Shown: positions 39,003-49,924 of the stretch, in pieces | How positions within the stretch are numbered: the first letter of the stretch is position 1 | Layout of the letters: each line of letters opens with the position of its first letter | DNA from: Escallonia rubra | Lineage: Eukaryota > Streptophyta > Magnoliopsida > Escalloniales > Escalloniaceae | NCBI GenBank assembly: GCA_033065855.1 | Contig: JAVXUO010000788.1 | Location: 1 to 64,000 of the forward strand | Direction of reading: 5' to 3' | DNA: 64,000 bases | Notes under the pieces: model-generated | Database searches by the model: none | What the model saw: only the letters and a program-made list of their open reading frames with translations | What the model was told of the DNA's origin: nothing | Program-made: the position numbers and the translations under genes

Positions 39003-41009
39003 TTACTGGGGATTTGTAGTATCCTTCTGATTCTGTCTTCCTCTTGAAATTGACCTCTCGCGGGGACGATCTGAGCTAGATGTACCATCATCAGCGTGTT
39101 TTCGGCTTTGTTGAAATTCATCTTCAGACGGGCTTCTTCGTTTGTCGAAAGGATTCGTACGGTATGAAGTTCTGGAGTGCCTCTGGTGACGGTTGGTGCT
39201 AACCTGTTGCGATTCATGTTGTAGACTTGGATCGGTGTGTCCTCCCTCAGCCGGACGGGGATCAGGTGGTCTGATGAGGTGGGGAGGACAAGAAGGAGGG
39301 GGGAGGAGGTAGGTGTTGGGAGGTGGCTGAAAGCTACTACTGGGGATGGCTTCGATTAGGTTAGGGCTGTTGTAGAGCATTTTGACAGGAATCTCCCTGT
39401 CGATCTCCATACCAGGCTCGGGTTCGGCAGGGTCATTTTCGACATTCCAGACGTTCCCCTCAAGGGGCCGGGTGGGGATACTGGGCGGGGATTTTTCAGT
39501 GGTGAAATCTGTTAGGTCCACAATGACCATAACATCTTGGGCTTTGTCCTTATCTTTGGTAGAATCTGAGGCTTCATTTTCGGCAAGGGCTTCCAGAACG
39601 GGCCCATCAAAGGGGGCAGGTCTGTTCGTGTGAGGGCTTGCTTTTGGGCTTTGGTCCTCACCTGAACCTCTCTTGGGGCGTCTTGCTGAAGTAGATGGGT
39701 CTTCCTCTTGTGGTTTACCTGTACTCAAAGGGGCGAATCTGTTAGAAGGGCTGCCAACCTCATTTGTCTTCCCAACTATGGGCCTGCGTCCTCTTCTCTT
39801 GGCTAGCATCCAAGGGCCAAATCCATCCGTGTCCTGTCCCGCACTTCTGTTCTCAGAATTCTCTGTGGGTCCCTTCTGTTCCAAATGAACGTTTTCTCTG
39901 GCAGAGTTGGTACCAGTCATGTCATGACGACCGTTGTGGCTTCCCCTTCCTGTGTCCGTCTTCTCCGGTGGCCTGTTCGTCGGTTCACGGCATAACTCCT
40001 TCCGATGGCCTATCCTGCCACAAAGGAAACAAAAGTTATTCAGATATTCATATTCAACTCTATATTTCCTATTTCTTAGCAAATAAGCTGGGATCAGAGG
40101 TTTTGATAGATCCATCTCAACACAAATACGTGCGTATTTCCCACGAGTAGATGTAGCTGTATTCATATCAATCTTGACCGGTTTCCCAAACTTCGTAGCA
40201 ATCTTGAATAGGACTTTTTCCTCATAGTATTCGATGGGTAATTCTGGTAGCCGTAGCCATATAGCCGATTTGGTTTCTTTGGCCTCAGAGGGCTTAAAAT
40301 CGGGTTCCCACTTCCGAACAGTCAGATAATGGTTTAGGATGATCCAGGGACCCCCACTTGAAACATGATTGTAATCTTCCGTGAAATTAAACTTAATTAA
40401 GAAGAAGCCCTCGTCAAGATCCACCAGATCAAAATCCCCTTGCAGATGCCAGAGATTCCTAAGCCTTGTAGTGAGAGCTCGGAAGCCAATAGTCTTGCCT
40501 AACAGTTTAATTATAAGGCTTGATTTCCACTGTCTTCGGATTTTCTTTAACAGACTTGGCGAGAGAGCTATTTTCGGTAGGAGAGGATCAACCGCCTCTT
40601 CATCCTCCATGTCTCCCTCTCTGGCTGCCAGCGCTAAGTCCCCATCTTCTTCGTCCATTTCTTCTTCAGAGGTTTCTTCCTCGTTGTTCTCAAAATAGAC
40701 TGCCTTAGGGACTGATACAGAGACTGCATCTCTGTACGATTTTGGCTTGTTAGGACCGAGGTTATAAGGTCTCTCATGAGCTTGGGATGTTCCTTCATCC
40801 AAATCAGAAGTGTTAGGACCTGCACCGCCCAAACCCTGTTCATGGATGTTCTTTGCCTTCTTAATACTTCTACCCACATCATCTTCTCCAATAACAAGGC
40901 TGTCTTGGAGTTGTTGCTGATCCTTCCCATTTACTGGAGACGGTGGCTGGTTGCCGTGGAGTGCGTCGTGTTCAATCTCCGGAGGTTCTGAGAGCATTTC
41001 AATTTCCAT
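39003..41009 (-). CDS. LINE ORF1: DUF4283 and CCHC zinc knuckle protein
   Basis: 668 residues. An acidic, low-complexity N-terminus is followed by a DUF4283 region at about residues 150-300 (SSLIIKLLGKTIGFRALTTR, DLVDLDEGFFLIKFNF, GPWIILNHYLTVRKWEPDF, WLRLPELPIEYYEEKVLFKI). A CCHC knuckle CFLCGRIGHRKELC (C-X2-C-X4-H-X4-C) comes next, then a long Pro/Ser/Arg-rich tail. This is the usual composition of ORF1 in plant L1-type LINEs, an RNA-binding chaperone-like partner of the ORF2 enzyme. The frame is fully open, suggesting a fairly recent insertion. The start at 41009 is the first ATG, near the inferred 5' end of the element. Confidence 0.93.
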   Translation of the reverse strand: MEIEMLSEPPEIEHDALHGNQPPSPVNGKDQQQLQDSLVIGEDDVGRSIKKAKNIHEQGLGGAGPNTSDLDEGTSQAHERPYNLGPNKPKSYRDAVSVSVPKAVYFENNEEETSEEEMDEEDGDLALAAREGDMEDEEAVDPLLPKIALSPSLLKKIRRQWKSSLIIKLLGKTIGFRALTTRLRNLWHLQGDFDLVDLDEGFFLIKFNFTEDYNHVSSGGPWIILNHYLTVRKWEPDFKPSEAKETKSAIWLRLPELPIEYYEEKVLFKIATKFGKPVKIDMNTATSTRGKYARICVEMDLSKPLIPAYLLRNRKYRVEYEYLNNFCFLCGRIGHRKELCREPTNRPPEKTDTGRGSHNGRHDMTGTNSARENVHLEQKGPTENSENRSAGQDTDGFGPWMLAKRRGRRPIVGKTNEVGSPSNRFAPLSTGKPQEEDPSTSARRPKRGSGEDQSPKASPHTNRPAPFDGPVLEALAENEASDSTKDKDKAQDVMVIVDLTDFTTEKSPPSIPTRPLEGNVWNVENDPAEPEPGMEIDREIPVKMLYNSPNLIEAIPSSSFQPPPNTYLLPPPSCPPHLIRPPDPRPAEGGHTDPSLQHESQQVSTNRHQRHSRTSYRTNPFDKRRSPSEDEFQQSRKHADDGTSSSDRPRERSISRGRQNQKDTTNPQ

Positions 41010-41045
41010 TTTTCAACAGTTTCCCTTTGACGTGAAATAGGAATT

Positions 41046-42988
41046 TCCAACAACGAACTGCTATATATATATGCATACTGAAGCAGGCATATACTTTCAA
41101 TAAATAAATTCTATTACCATGTCTCTTTCTATTAACATGTTAGTGTCTTCCGTCAACTTAACAAAATCCTTTTAAATATGATAATAATCGGACTGAATGC
41201 TAGACTAAAACTTTTTTTTTATTACCATATACTTTGTTTTTGAAGCTAGATACTTGATGTTTGCGCCTTATATTTTACCCCCTAAATGTTCTCTTTCTAG
41301 TTCCATGCTAGTTAGCTTAATATCTAATCGTTAATAAAATAATTGTATGTCATATCACAGAATGCAACAAAAACAAATTAATATCAACCAACTTTATAAG
41401 AAATTTGACATCATATTCTCCTCAGGTTGCCTTAACAACACCAAAAACCATGGAAAGCATCTTGCGTCTCTTGACCATTATCTGCTCATACAGATTACCA
41501 TATTATCATACTTGGTAAAACTCTAGGCTGCTAATTATTAACCAAAGATGTTTCCTACATTTGCTTAGATTCTCGCTAACAGAAATGTTAGATTTGCTTC
41601 GGTCTTTATTGCCTAACTGTAGTATGCATACATTAAGGCGTGACTATTTCAAAGATTTTTCTTTTTCTCATGTTTGCTTGCTGCTAAAGATGTCATATAA
41701 CTGACAAAAGAACAAAGATTTGTGATAGTATCGATAGGAGTAATTATATTGAAAACCTCATAATTAGATTGCAAATTGCAGAAATAATAGGCAGAGTATA
41801 TTAGAACGCATATTCTGTTGTATTCATGCATCTGTGTTTAGAATGTCTCACACTACTTGACATCTACTATGCCTAATAAAAGGTTTTGCAATAAACAGTT
41901 TTGGAATATTGAATCAAACTAAAATTTGAAATGTACAATAAAGAAAGGCTGAGAAGCCAATAATAACAAAAAAAAAATAAGAATATAATTTACATAATAA
42001 TTGACCTGAATCACTAACACCTTCTTCGGGATGTATTATTAAAGTCATGTTGTTGATTTTTCGTCAAATCCTAATGTCCCATAAAATACTCCTTAATTGA
42101 TGCTAGCTTATAATCAACCCAACCAAAACAGTTCTCTCCATTTGGGTCTTGGCTTAGCAATTATTTGCGGTAGTAAAATTTCTTAGTAACTTTAAAGATT
42201 ACATTTGCCTCACTATATGTATCTGGATTTTATGAAAGGTGAGGTATATTTGCACAATATTTTTGCTAAGTTCACTTATCCATAACTACGTCAAAAAAGG
42301 TGTGTGTTCAAAATGATCTCTTACTGAAATGTTGTTAAGCTACTGGTTCTGGATATAAGAAGGACTAATTAGAACTTTCGGCGGAAAGGTACAGAATTTG
42401 GTGTTTTACTATGGCAATGGCAAATAGTTCAGACCGATCATGCAATCAGAGAGCTGGTCAAAAAGCTTGGTAAGGGAGATACATGCATGAAAAGTACAAA
42501 CGCAATGCAAAAATCCTTCAAATAGCTAAATCTAACTTGGAACCCTAAGCCTTGAATATATGATTTTTTTTCTATTTTTTGTCTGTTTGAATGAATCATT
42601 TTTTTCTTACGCTGATACTTTGGACATCAGTTAGATTATCTGATGAAAACGTCAACATCTAATGCCACTAAGAGGTGATTAGGACCTATTTTAGCAGCTT
42701 GCCTTTAGAAAGAAAATAATTGCAAGCCACGCGAAAGAAGAGAGAGGTATAATACTCTAATACATATGAAAAAGAAAGGAAATTTTGGGCTAACGTTGGT
42801 ACCTATACAGTACACTGCTAAGACTTTCCTTACACATTGTGCAACTACTTTGTATTTGTCAAAGGAGGGGCATCTATATCACTTGTATGTTTGTATGTTG
42901 ATTGTACAGGTAGCAGCAATGAAAGGAAGTACTCAAAATCTACAGAAGTTCAACTGCGATAGACGAAAACCATCAAGCATATATGTAC
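41046..42988 (-). other. Helitron interior, no gene seen
   Basis: AT-rich with several poly-T/poly-A runs. The open frame at 42766-43158 is on the strand opposite to the HMA exons and overlaps them, so it is taken as a shadow. Confidence 0.45.
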
Positions 42989-43296
42989 CTTCCATCTTGT
43001 GGATGCAGTGCTTGACATCCTTGGCACAACCGTCACAATGCAAGAAAATTTTCAGCACAACTTCCACCACCTTTGGCTACAGGAACAGAATGAACATATC
43101 AAACATCAAGACCAGGAAACCACCCAATGGCAATGACACCGCAATGGATGCTAATTAAAAAAATCTAAAAATATGCATCATATACCGTCAAAGCCTCACA
43201 GGCATGTGACGACCCGTTTGGCAAATGTGCCGGTTTCTTATCTAAAGGGAGCAAATGTGCTTTCGTCAAAGCTGGTCGCTCATACAGTGGATATGC
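42989..43296 (-). pseudogene. Captured exons of an HMA (HIPP-like) gene
   Basis: Two minus-strand exons with canonical splice sites. Exon a (43296-43186, 111 bp, exactly 37 codons) has acceptor TTCATGCAG, product starting AYPLYERPALTKAHLL and including PAHLPNGSSHACEALT, and donor GTATAT. After a 109 bp intron, exon b (43076-42989) has acceptor TTCCTGTAG, product PKVVEVVLKIFLHCDGCAKD then VKHCIHKMEG, and donor GTACAT. The phases join correctly. Exon b carries the heavy-metal-associated motif HCDGCAKDV (two cysteines, M/HCxxC) of HIPP-type proteins, which bind metal ions or partners near membranes or in the nucleus. Exon a I do not recognise. The rest of the HMA domain and any start codon were not found, so this is a gene fragment, most likely captured by the Helitron it sits in. 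Confidence 0.75.
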
Positions 43297-43762
43297 CTGC
43301 ATGAACAAAGCAAATATCATTTTTATAAAAGACACATCACAGTAGCAAAATTTTGAATCATGACCACCAGAAAACTGAACAAATAAGACAAAATGCATTG
43401 GTTCTCATCAATTAAACACAGCGGGTGTACCGGTAAAGAGATAGCAAAGGAGAGGTGTCCGCAGCGTCAACTTGAAGTGCTTATGGTGGAGGAAGAGGAG
43501 ATTGAGGGATTGAAGGAGGATTCTTTGTTGGATAGAACTCTAGGCAGGGAGCTCAAGAGTTTTTGTTTTACTGGGTTTACTTTGCTTGGTTGCTGATGTG
43601 TGCGTGAAAGAGTTTTGTTTGAGAAGGTGACTCTAGAAATTAAAGTTCAATCCTATGTGGCAAGCAACCATGAGTTCCAAAAATCTGATGTGACATAATT
43701 ATAGAGCTTCTAAAATTCTACGTGTCGCAATTTTAAGCGAATGCTTCAGCTTTTCATATATA
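43297..43762 (-). other. Helitron 5' subterminal region
   Basis: 43620-43760 matches 49741-49890, the 5' end region of the next Helitron. The plus-strand frame at 43393-43596 (KEIAKERCPQRQLEVLMVEE) looks codon-like but is not recognised. Confidence 0.5.
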
Positions 43763-43791
43763 CTAGTTAATAGACCCGTGCAATGCACGGG
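43763..43791 (-). other. Helitron 3' end: hairpin plus CTAG
   Basis: Stem arms 43775-43781 and 43785-43791 (7 bp, 3-base loop), 12 bases to CTAG (43763-43766). Spacing and sequence parallel the terminus at 29590. Confidence 0.82.
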
Positions 43792-45823
43792 GCGTTCTCT
43801 AATTTCTCAAATATTGTCTAATATTTATTTCTATAGTTTTTTTACAACCGTTGATTTCCTTATCTGTCGATAGATATTTTATAACTGTTAATTTTTCTAA
43901 TTGTTTATAACTGTTATTGTTTGAACTGCACACAAGAAATTTACTATATAGAAGATTGCATTTGAATAGAACTTTTGAAAAATTAGCATTATAAAAGCAT
44001 ACCTTAGCAACAAAGGTAGAATGCATGATTTAATGTGATCAATTTTTACTCACAAATAAGATGTCAACGCTACAATTAAAAGAAAATCGTATTATAGACT
44101 TAGGATGCCTTTTCATTAACGTTTCGCGATGACATATGACAACAATCTCGTACTACTATTTAACTGAATTTAAACTGTTTAGTTTAATATTTGGAGCTTT
44201 GTAGATATAATCGCTAGTATGTATCAATGATATATCCGGAACCAATATGATTAAAAAAAAAGCCAGTTATTTGTACCATCACTTCCCTTTTTTGTGAGTT
44301 TAATCTAGTAAAGAGTGTTATAACTTATTTACTGGTGGTGTATATGAACCTCAATTTTCCTATAAGCATAAATGTCAAATTCACTCATCTTCTTTCTTCA
44401 TGAGAAACTCTTTATGTGTGTTATTTGTCCCGTGCATAATGAAAAAGAAAAGTAGCATTAAAAGTGTTTCTATCTATACATAACTTATTAAAGTTTTACT
44501 AACATGACTTAATGAAAATACCATTGAAATATTAGATAAGTGTAGCCAGGGGCTAGAAAGTGGTTAACCACAAAAACATCGTCTTGCCTAATTAACGAAA
44601 CTTTAAGGAATCAAAATGTGGGAGCAAAATCAAAATCGAAAGATAAAAGTCATTTTAGGGGAAATTTTTTTTTACTACTTCTAGTCCTGAACATAATTTA
44701 TGTACCTTCAAGTTGCTGGTAGAACTAACCTAAAATCATTATGTTTTTATTTAAGTTCATCGCTTGTCTACATAAGATTCTCAGCCTAAACCGTCCATGA
44801 ATACTACATTAACACTACCTCCAAATACCTTAATTAGCGCTATCATTGCCATTACAAATGCAGTTACCTTCACTGTAGTCATAACTTTTGCTCGTTAGTG
44901 CACTTTCATGTTTTTATTGTCGGCTTTTTTAGGTTCATCACTTATTCAATCCAGATTTAGATCATAACTTATCAATTAGTCCTGTAATGTATATTAATAT
45001 TACCTCGAAACACCTTAGTGCTACTACTACAACAACTCTAACAACAACCATCACTCTTGCACTACCACCATTTAGTTATGACTATCACCACCACAAGCAT
45101 CAGCATACTACACGCCAACACCTCTACAACTACATGTTGTCACTACATAATCCAAATCTCACTACCAACACTCCAATTCTACCACAACAATTATCACTAT
45201 TGTAATTAGCATGTCTGATCACTCGCATAATTGCATATATTACCACCCTATCACTTTCACATCTAGCACTGACATCGGTTATACCATTACCACCCTGGGC
45301 CCACCCAGGCTTCTCCCTTTTTTGTAGTTGTTTATGAAGGGTAAAGGATTGTTATAACTAATTTATCTTTTCGTCTCTTTTATTCTACAAACTTATTCTT
45401 AGCTTGTCACAAATTATTCTTCAGTCGATTTTAATTTTTCTTGGAGATCCAATGTAATTGGTTCTGAATATTTTGTTCATATTGTGCGTAACATGTTAGA
45501 TTTTAAGAAGATTGGTGCAAAAGACGAAAGTTACAATAAAGCTTAAGGAGAAATAAGATTTCTTTAAAAAGGAAAAAAAAAATGCCAAAACAAATAGGAT
45601 GATCTTTTGCATAACTAAAAGATCGAGGTAAAAACGAAAATACACGCTATGAAAAGCTTACCTTTTAATTTGTAAAGATTAATCATTAATTTCATACATG
45701 ATTCTCATTGTTTACATTTGCGAGATTTTATTTTATTTGTTTAAGTGTTTTTAAGAAGTTAGTAGTCCAAAATAAAGCCTTTTTGGATTATGTTGAGCTT
45801 TAAAAGAAGTAGACTACAAAAGT

Positions 45824-46674
45824 TGGCCCAATGATCATACTAAAGAATTAGTAAGTAGGGTATGATTTTTGTATTTTATATTTTTGAGATTTTATATTGT
45901 TATTTTAAAGTGCTTTTGAGGTTTTAATAATCAAAATTAAGGCATAATGTATAAGTATATTGATTAGGTAGAATTTTAGAAGGTGTATAATTAGTTTCTT
46001 AGTTTCATAAAGTTTAAAAATATTGCATAAATTATACCTACGAATTTTTTAATAATAAATTAAAGTAAAAAGTTAAATAGAGTAAAAAAAGAAAATAATA
46101 CAAAAACAAATAGGATTCTTGAATCTTGGACTCTAAATAAAGAGATTAACTAAGTTAGGGAAGAGTTAAATAGAAAATTCGGGCCAATGCTCGTACTAAA
46201 GAATTAGTAAGTAGGGTATGATTTTCGTATTTTACATTTTTGAGAATTTATATTGTTATTTTAAAGTACTTTTGAGGTTTTAATAATCAAAATTAAGGTC
46301 TAATGTATAAGTATATTGATTAGGTAGAGTTTTAGAAGGTGTATAATTAGTTTCTTAGTTTTATAAAGTTTTAAAATATTGCATAAATTATACCTACGAA
46401 TTTTTTAATAATAGATTATAGTAAAGAGTTAAGTAGAGTAGAAAAAGAAAAGAATACCAAAACAAATAGGATTCTTGAATTTTATATATCTAATTCAAAA
46501 GAGTTGGACTCTAAATAAAGAGACCAACTGAGTTAGGGGACTATCACATGCAAAGTTGAAACTTATGTGTCAGAAGGAGAAGGCTCTTAAAAAGTTTTAC
46601 ATGTCGCAAAGATAGAGTTCCAAAAATCCTATGTGTTACAATTTTAAGCAAAGATTTCAGCTATATATAATATA
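45824..46674. repeat. Two copies of a 357 bp AT-rich repeat
   Basis: GGGCCAATG..CTAAAGAATTA then GTAAGTAGGGTATGATTTT starts at 45824 and 46181. The second copy runs on through CAAAAGAGTTGGACTCTAAA and AATTTTAAGCAAAGATTTCA to about 46674. That extension is the same 5' subterminal sequence as at 49741-49890. Confidence 0.85.
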
Positions 46675-46679
46675 GCTAA

Positions 46680-49410
46680 CAATGCTTTAAATTGAAATAA
46701 TAACAAATATAATGACTTTCGCTGCATCGATGCATATATGCATAATCATAATAATCGAGATTACTCACTAATATAGATTTCACGAATCAAATAAGCCACT
46801 ACTTAATACGATTAGAATTATATTGACAAAAACTATGTAGAATACTGAAAATGTATCTCATTTTGGTACATCACTATGCTAATATATTATATCAATGTAT
46901 CTAAAAGTTATCAAAGTGAAAATGTATTTAGTTTTCACTAACATTCTACTTTTCTAATTCTTTATATCCTCCTTTAATTATTACGAAATACTATTTTACT
47001 ACGTGAATTGAGTAAAAGAAATATCAAATGGAGAAAAACTTTTGCTCATGCCTAGCTTATCGTACTTACACATATACAAAAAAAAAACTTAGTGTCTTAT
47101 AAAAAATTTATTTTCTTTGAATTTAGATTTGTAAAATTTAATGGGGACATTTGTTCATAGTTTTTTAATCGTTCAATTTTTTTATATACTCAAAATTATT
47201 AATAATATTAATATTAATACATACAAAATAAAGCATTTAAAAAGTAAAGCATGCAATAAATAATCAATTATTGCACATCAAATTATAATTTTACTCCATT
47301 TTAAGGTAATGTTGAACTAATTTTAGTTTTGCACCAAAAAAAAAGTGAGCTTACACATTCAAGAAATCAAACATATCTATATATATTTTTATTTATTTAC
47401 TTATTAACCGTTGGATGAACTTTTATCAATATTCTATCTAAGGCTCTGTTTGACAATTTTTTTGGAGTTTTTAAAAACAGCCGTGATTTAAAACCTGATT
47501 TCTTAAACTGAAGAGGGGGGAAAAAAAGGGTTATCAAATGCGCTTATTTTTTCCAGTTTCCAAAACTGGCAAAAAAAATGAGTGTCAAACGGGACCTAAG
47601 TAAATGTAAGCATTTTCTTATTTTCCACTTTGCGGTTCACATCGTTGATCAACATTCTCATTTTATGGATGTTTCTGATATTGTTGATGACTATTAATAA
47701 ATGAATACAATTGAGAGTCATTTGTATTAAAACTCATAAAAGAAGGTAAAAAGGACACAAATCATTATTTAGTAAATATTTGGGTAGACTTAAATAACTT
47801 ACTATAACATGCCGTGAAACTTTGTAATAAAAAATAAAGCACGTGGAGCTATTTCACTTACCTTCAAATAAACACCCTATAAAAAGAGATTATATAGCAT
47901 TATGTATTCGCAATATTTGTGTGTAATTGTTTTCTTCAAGGTCATGTTTGATGATTTTTTGACCATTCGTTTTGATGTATTTTTGAAGACTTTCTAAGAC
48001 AATCAATTTAAACATATGCGTACAATGTAGTACTAATGATTTTCTTAATTCATTATCAAAATTTTAGAGTGTTTTACAAAAGTTTTGCCTATGATTGAGG
48101 TTAAACAGTTATAAAGTGAAGACTATTCTTACCCATGTAACACTTTGCAATATTGAGGTCAAACAATTAAAAAAGAAGAAATCATTTATCTTGTAAAGTA
48201 TTAATCTTAATATTTCACTTATGATTTTCATAATTTCCCTGTATGATATTTTGTGTTGTTGTTTTTAATTTTTTTTTGAGATGTTAAAAGTGAAATTTAA
48301 GGCCTAATAAGTACATTTACAGTTATTTGTTAACTAAATTTATCATAAAAGTGTCATAGTGTTTAATACAAATTTTGCAAAAGATTGAGATAGATAATCA
48401 TATAATGATGATTATGCTTATTGTCAAATAGACTGTAAATGGTTGATTGAGTTTATATTAGATAATATGCTTAAATGATTATAATTTTAGACTTATGAGC
48501 TATATTAGTTTAGGTTTTTATGTCACATACTATTGGAAACATTTTTTTGAATTTAAAATTTATTTAAGCTTTAGTAATCAAATTAAATCCTAATAACTTA
48601 ATTAGTTGATGAGACGAACCTTTAGAATGTGAGGTTACTTAGTTAAAAATTAATTTGTAGAGTAGCTTGCTATTTTTATATCTTAAAGTACTTTTGAAAA
48701 TTTAGTCATATTTTGTATGATTTTTTTTTCCTGCGTCTATTAAAGAATGTGACTTATAAAAGAGTTTGAGGTTATAGAATTAAAACTAATTTTTTAACTA
48801 TCCTCTTATTTTGATATATCAAAAGTACTTTTAAGTTTTGTATGTTCCGTAAAGAGAAAAGATGGTTAATGTTTCTCATATATACATTTGTCAGATTTGA
48901 TTTTGTTATATTTAAGTACTTTTAAGGTGTTATTAGTCAAAATTCAAGGCCTAATAAGAATGTATAGATTGATTAGATAGAGATTTAAAATATGTAAAAT
49001 TGATATTCCAGTTTTATAGTTAAGGCTTCGGCCAAATATACCCACAAAATGTTTAGTAAAAACCATTCTAAAAACTTAGGAAGTAGGATTGTAAATATTT
49101 TTCATATTAAAAGTCTATTTAAGTGCTACTAGTCAAATTAAATTCTAGTAAGTTAACCAATTAATAATGCAAAGTGATAAAATATTGTCAAATTAGAATA
49201 ATATTTTTTCAAACTTTATTTTAAAGAGAAATGGTACATATTGTTGTAGTTGCAATACCTCATTTTTAAGTTGATATTTGATGGTCTGTAAAAAAGACAT
49301 AGTCTTGTATATAAAAAGTTTTACACGTAAATGAAGTTAAAATAATTACGAATTAATTGATTATGCCTACATTTGTATGATAGATTAGAATGGAACTTTG
49401 TAAAATTACA
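46680..49410. other. Helitron interior, no gene seen
   Basis: Extremely AT-rich, no ORF of note. The palindrome-like TTTTTGGAGTTTTTAAAAAC tract near 47459 and a purine-rich run near 47510-47530 are the only irregularities seen. Confidence 0.5.
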
Positions 49411-49890
49411 AAAAGAATTAGTAAGTAGGGTATGATTTTCGCACTTTATATTTTTGAGATTTTATATTGTTATTTCAAAGTACTTTTGAGGTTTTAATAA
49501 GCAAAATTAAGGCCTAATATCTGAGTATATTAATTAGGTAGAGTTTTAGAATGTGTAAAATTAGTTTCTTAGTTTTATAAAGTTTACAAATATAGGGTAA
49601 AGTAGACCTACGAATTTTTTAATAATAAATTATAAGAAAGAGTTAAATATAGTAGAAAAGGAAAAGAATACAAAAACAAATAGGATTCTTGATTATATAT
49701 ATCTAATTCAAAAGAGTTGGATTCTAAATAAAGACAGCAATTAAGTTAGGGGACTACCACATGCAAAGTTGAAGCTTATGTGGCAGAAGGAAAAAGTTCC
49801 TAAAAAGTCCTACGTGGCGTAAATATAGAGCTCTAAAAATCATATGTGTCGCAATTCTAAGCGAAGGTTTCAGCTTTTTATATATATATA
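49411..49890. repeat. Third copy of the 357 bp repeat with Helitron 5' end
   Basis: AAGAATTAGTAAGTAGGGTA through CGCAATTCTAAGCGAAGG, matching 46199-46672 over about 475 bp, and leading directly into the TCTATATATC terminus at 49900. Confidence 0.85.
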
Positions 49891-49924
49891 GATATATAGA
49901 TTACTGTTTTCTTTAGTTCAGCTT

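Larger units (their letters stand above)
31543..41045 (-). mobile_element. Plant L1-type LINE, split by a CACTA element
   Basis: Minus-strand order: short 5' UTR (about 41045-41010), ORF1 (41009-39003), a 35-base spacer and ORF2 starting at 38968, interrupted by the CACTA at 37015-33733 and ending at 31579. A short 3' UTR runs into the (TA)n tract. Without the CACTA the LINE is about 6.2 kb, and both ORFs appear open from end to end. Target duplications could not be fixed because both flanks are TA-rich (TGCATATATATA on the left, CTATATATATATGCATA on the right). Confidence 0.9.
29590..43762 (-). mobile_element. Helitron (minus strand), carrying HMA exons and a nested LINE
   Basis: The 3' terminus is clear: on the minus strand a hairpin (CCCGTGC, loop, GCACGGG) is followed 12 bases later by CTAG at 29590, with T next in the host. 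The 5' side is inferred from 43620-43760, which matches the 5' subterminal sequence of the neighbouring Helitron (minus strand AAAAGCTGAARC, then TTCGCTTARAATTGCGACAC). The exact 5' TC is not visible because the second Helitron inserted there. Removing the LINE and its nested CACTA leaves about 4.7 kb. No Rep/helicase gene is seen, so it is non-autonomous. That both ends belong to one copy is inference. Confidence 0.6.
43763..49900 (-). mobile_element. Helitron, non-autonomous (minus strand)
   Basis: On the minus strand it starts TCTATATATC at 49900, preceded by A. It ends with a hairpin (CCCGTGC ATT GCACGGG) plus TCTATTAACTAG at 43763, followed by T. Insertion between A and T, 5' TC, 3' hairpin and CTAG are diagnostic of Helitrons. 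The 6.1 kb interior is very AT-rich without a recognisable Rep/helicase. A second 5'-end-like copy near 46675 suggests an internal nested or tandem element. It abuts the next Helitron directly. Confidence 0.75.

Noticed and set aside
42766-43158. 130-codon plus-strand ORF
   Set aside because: It overlaps the minus-strand HMA exons, which have domain motif and splice-site support; the plus-strand product has neither.
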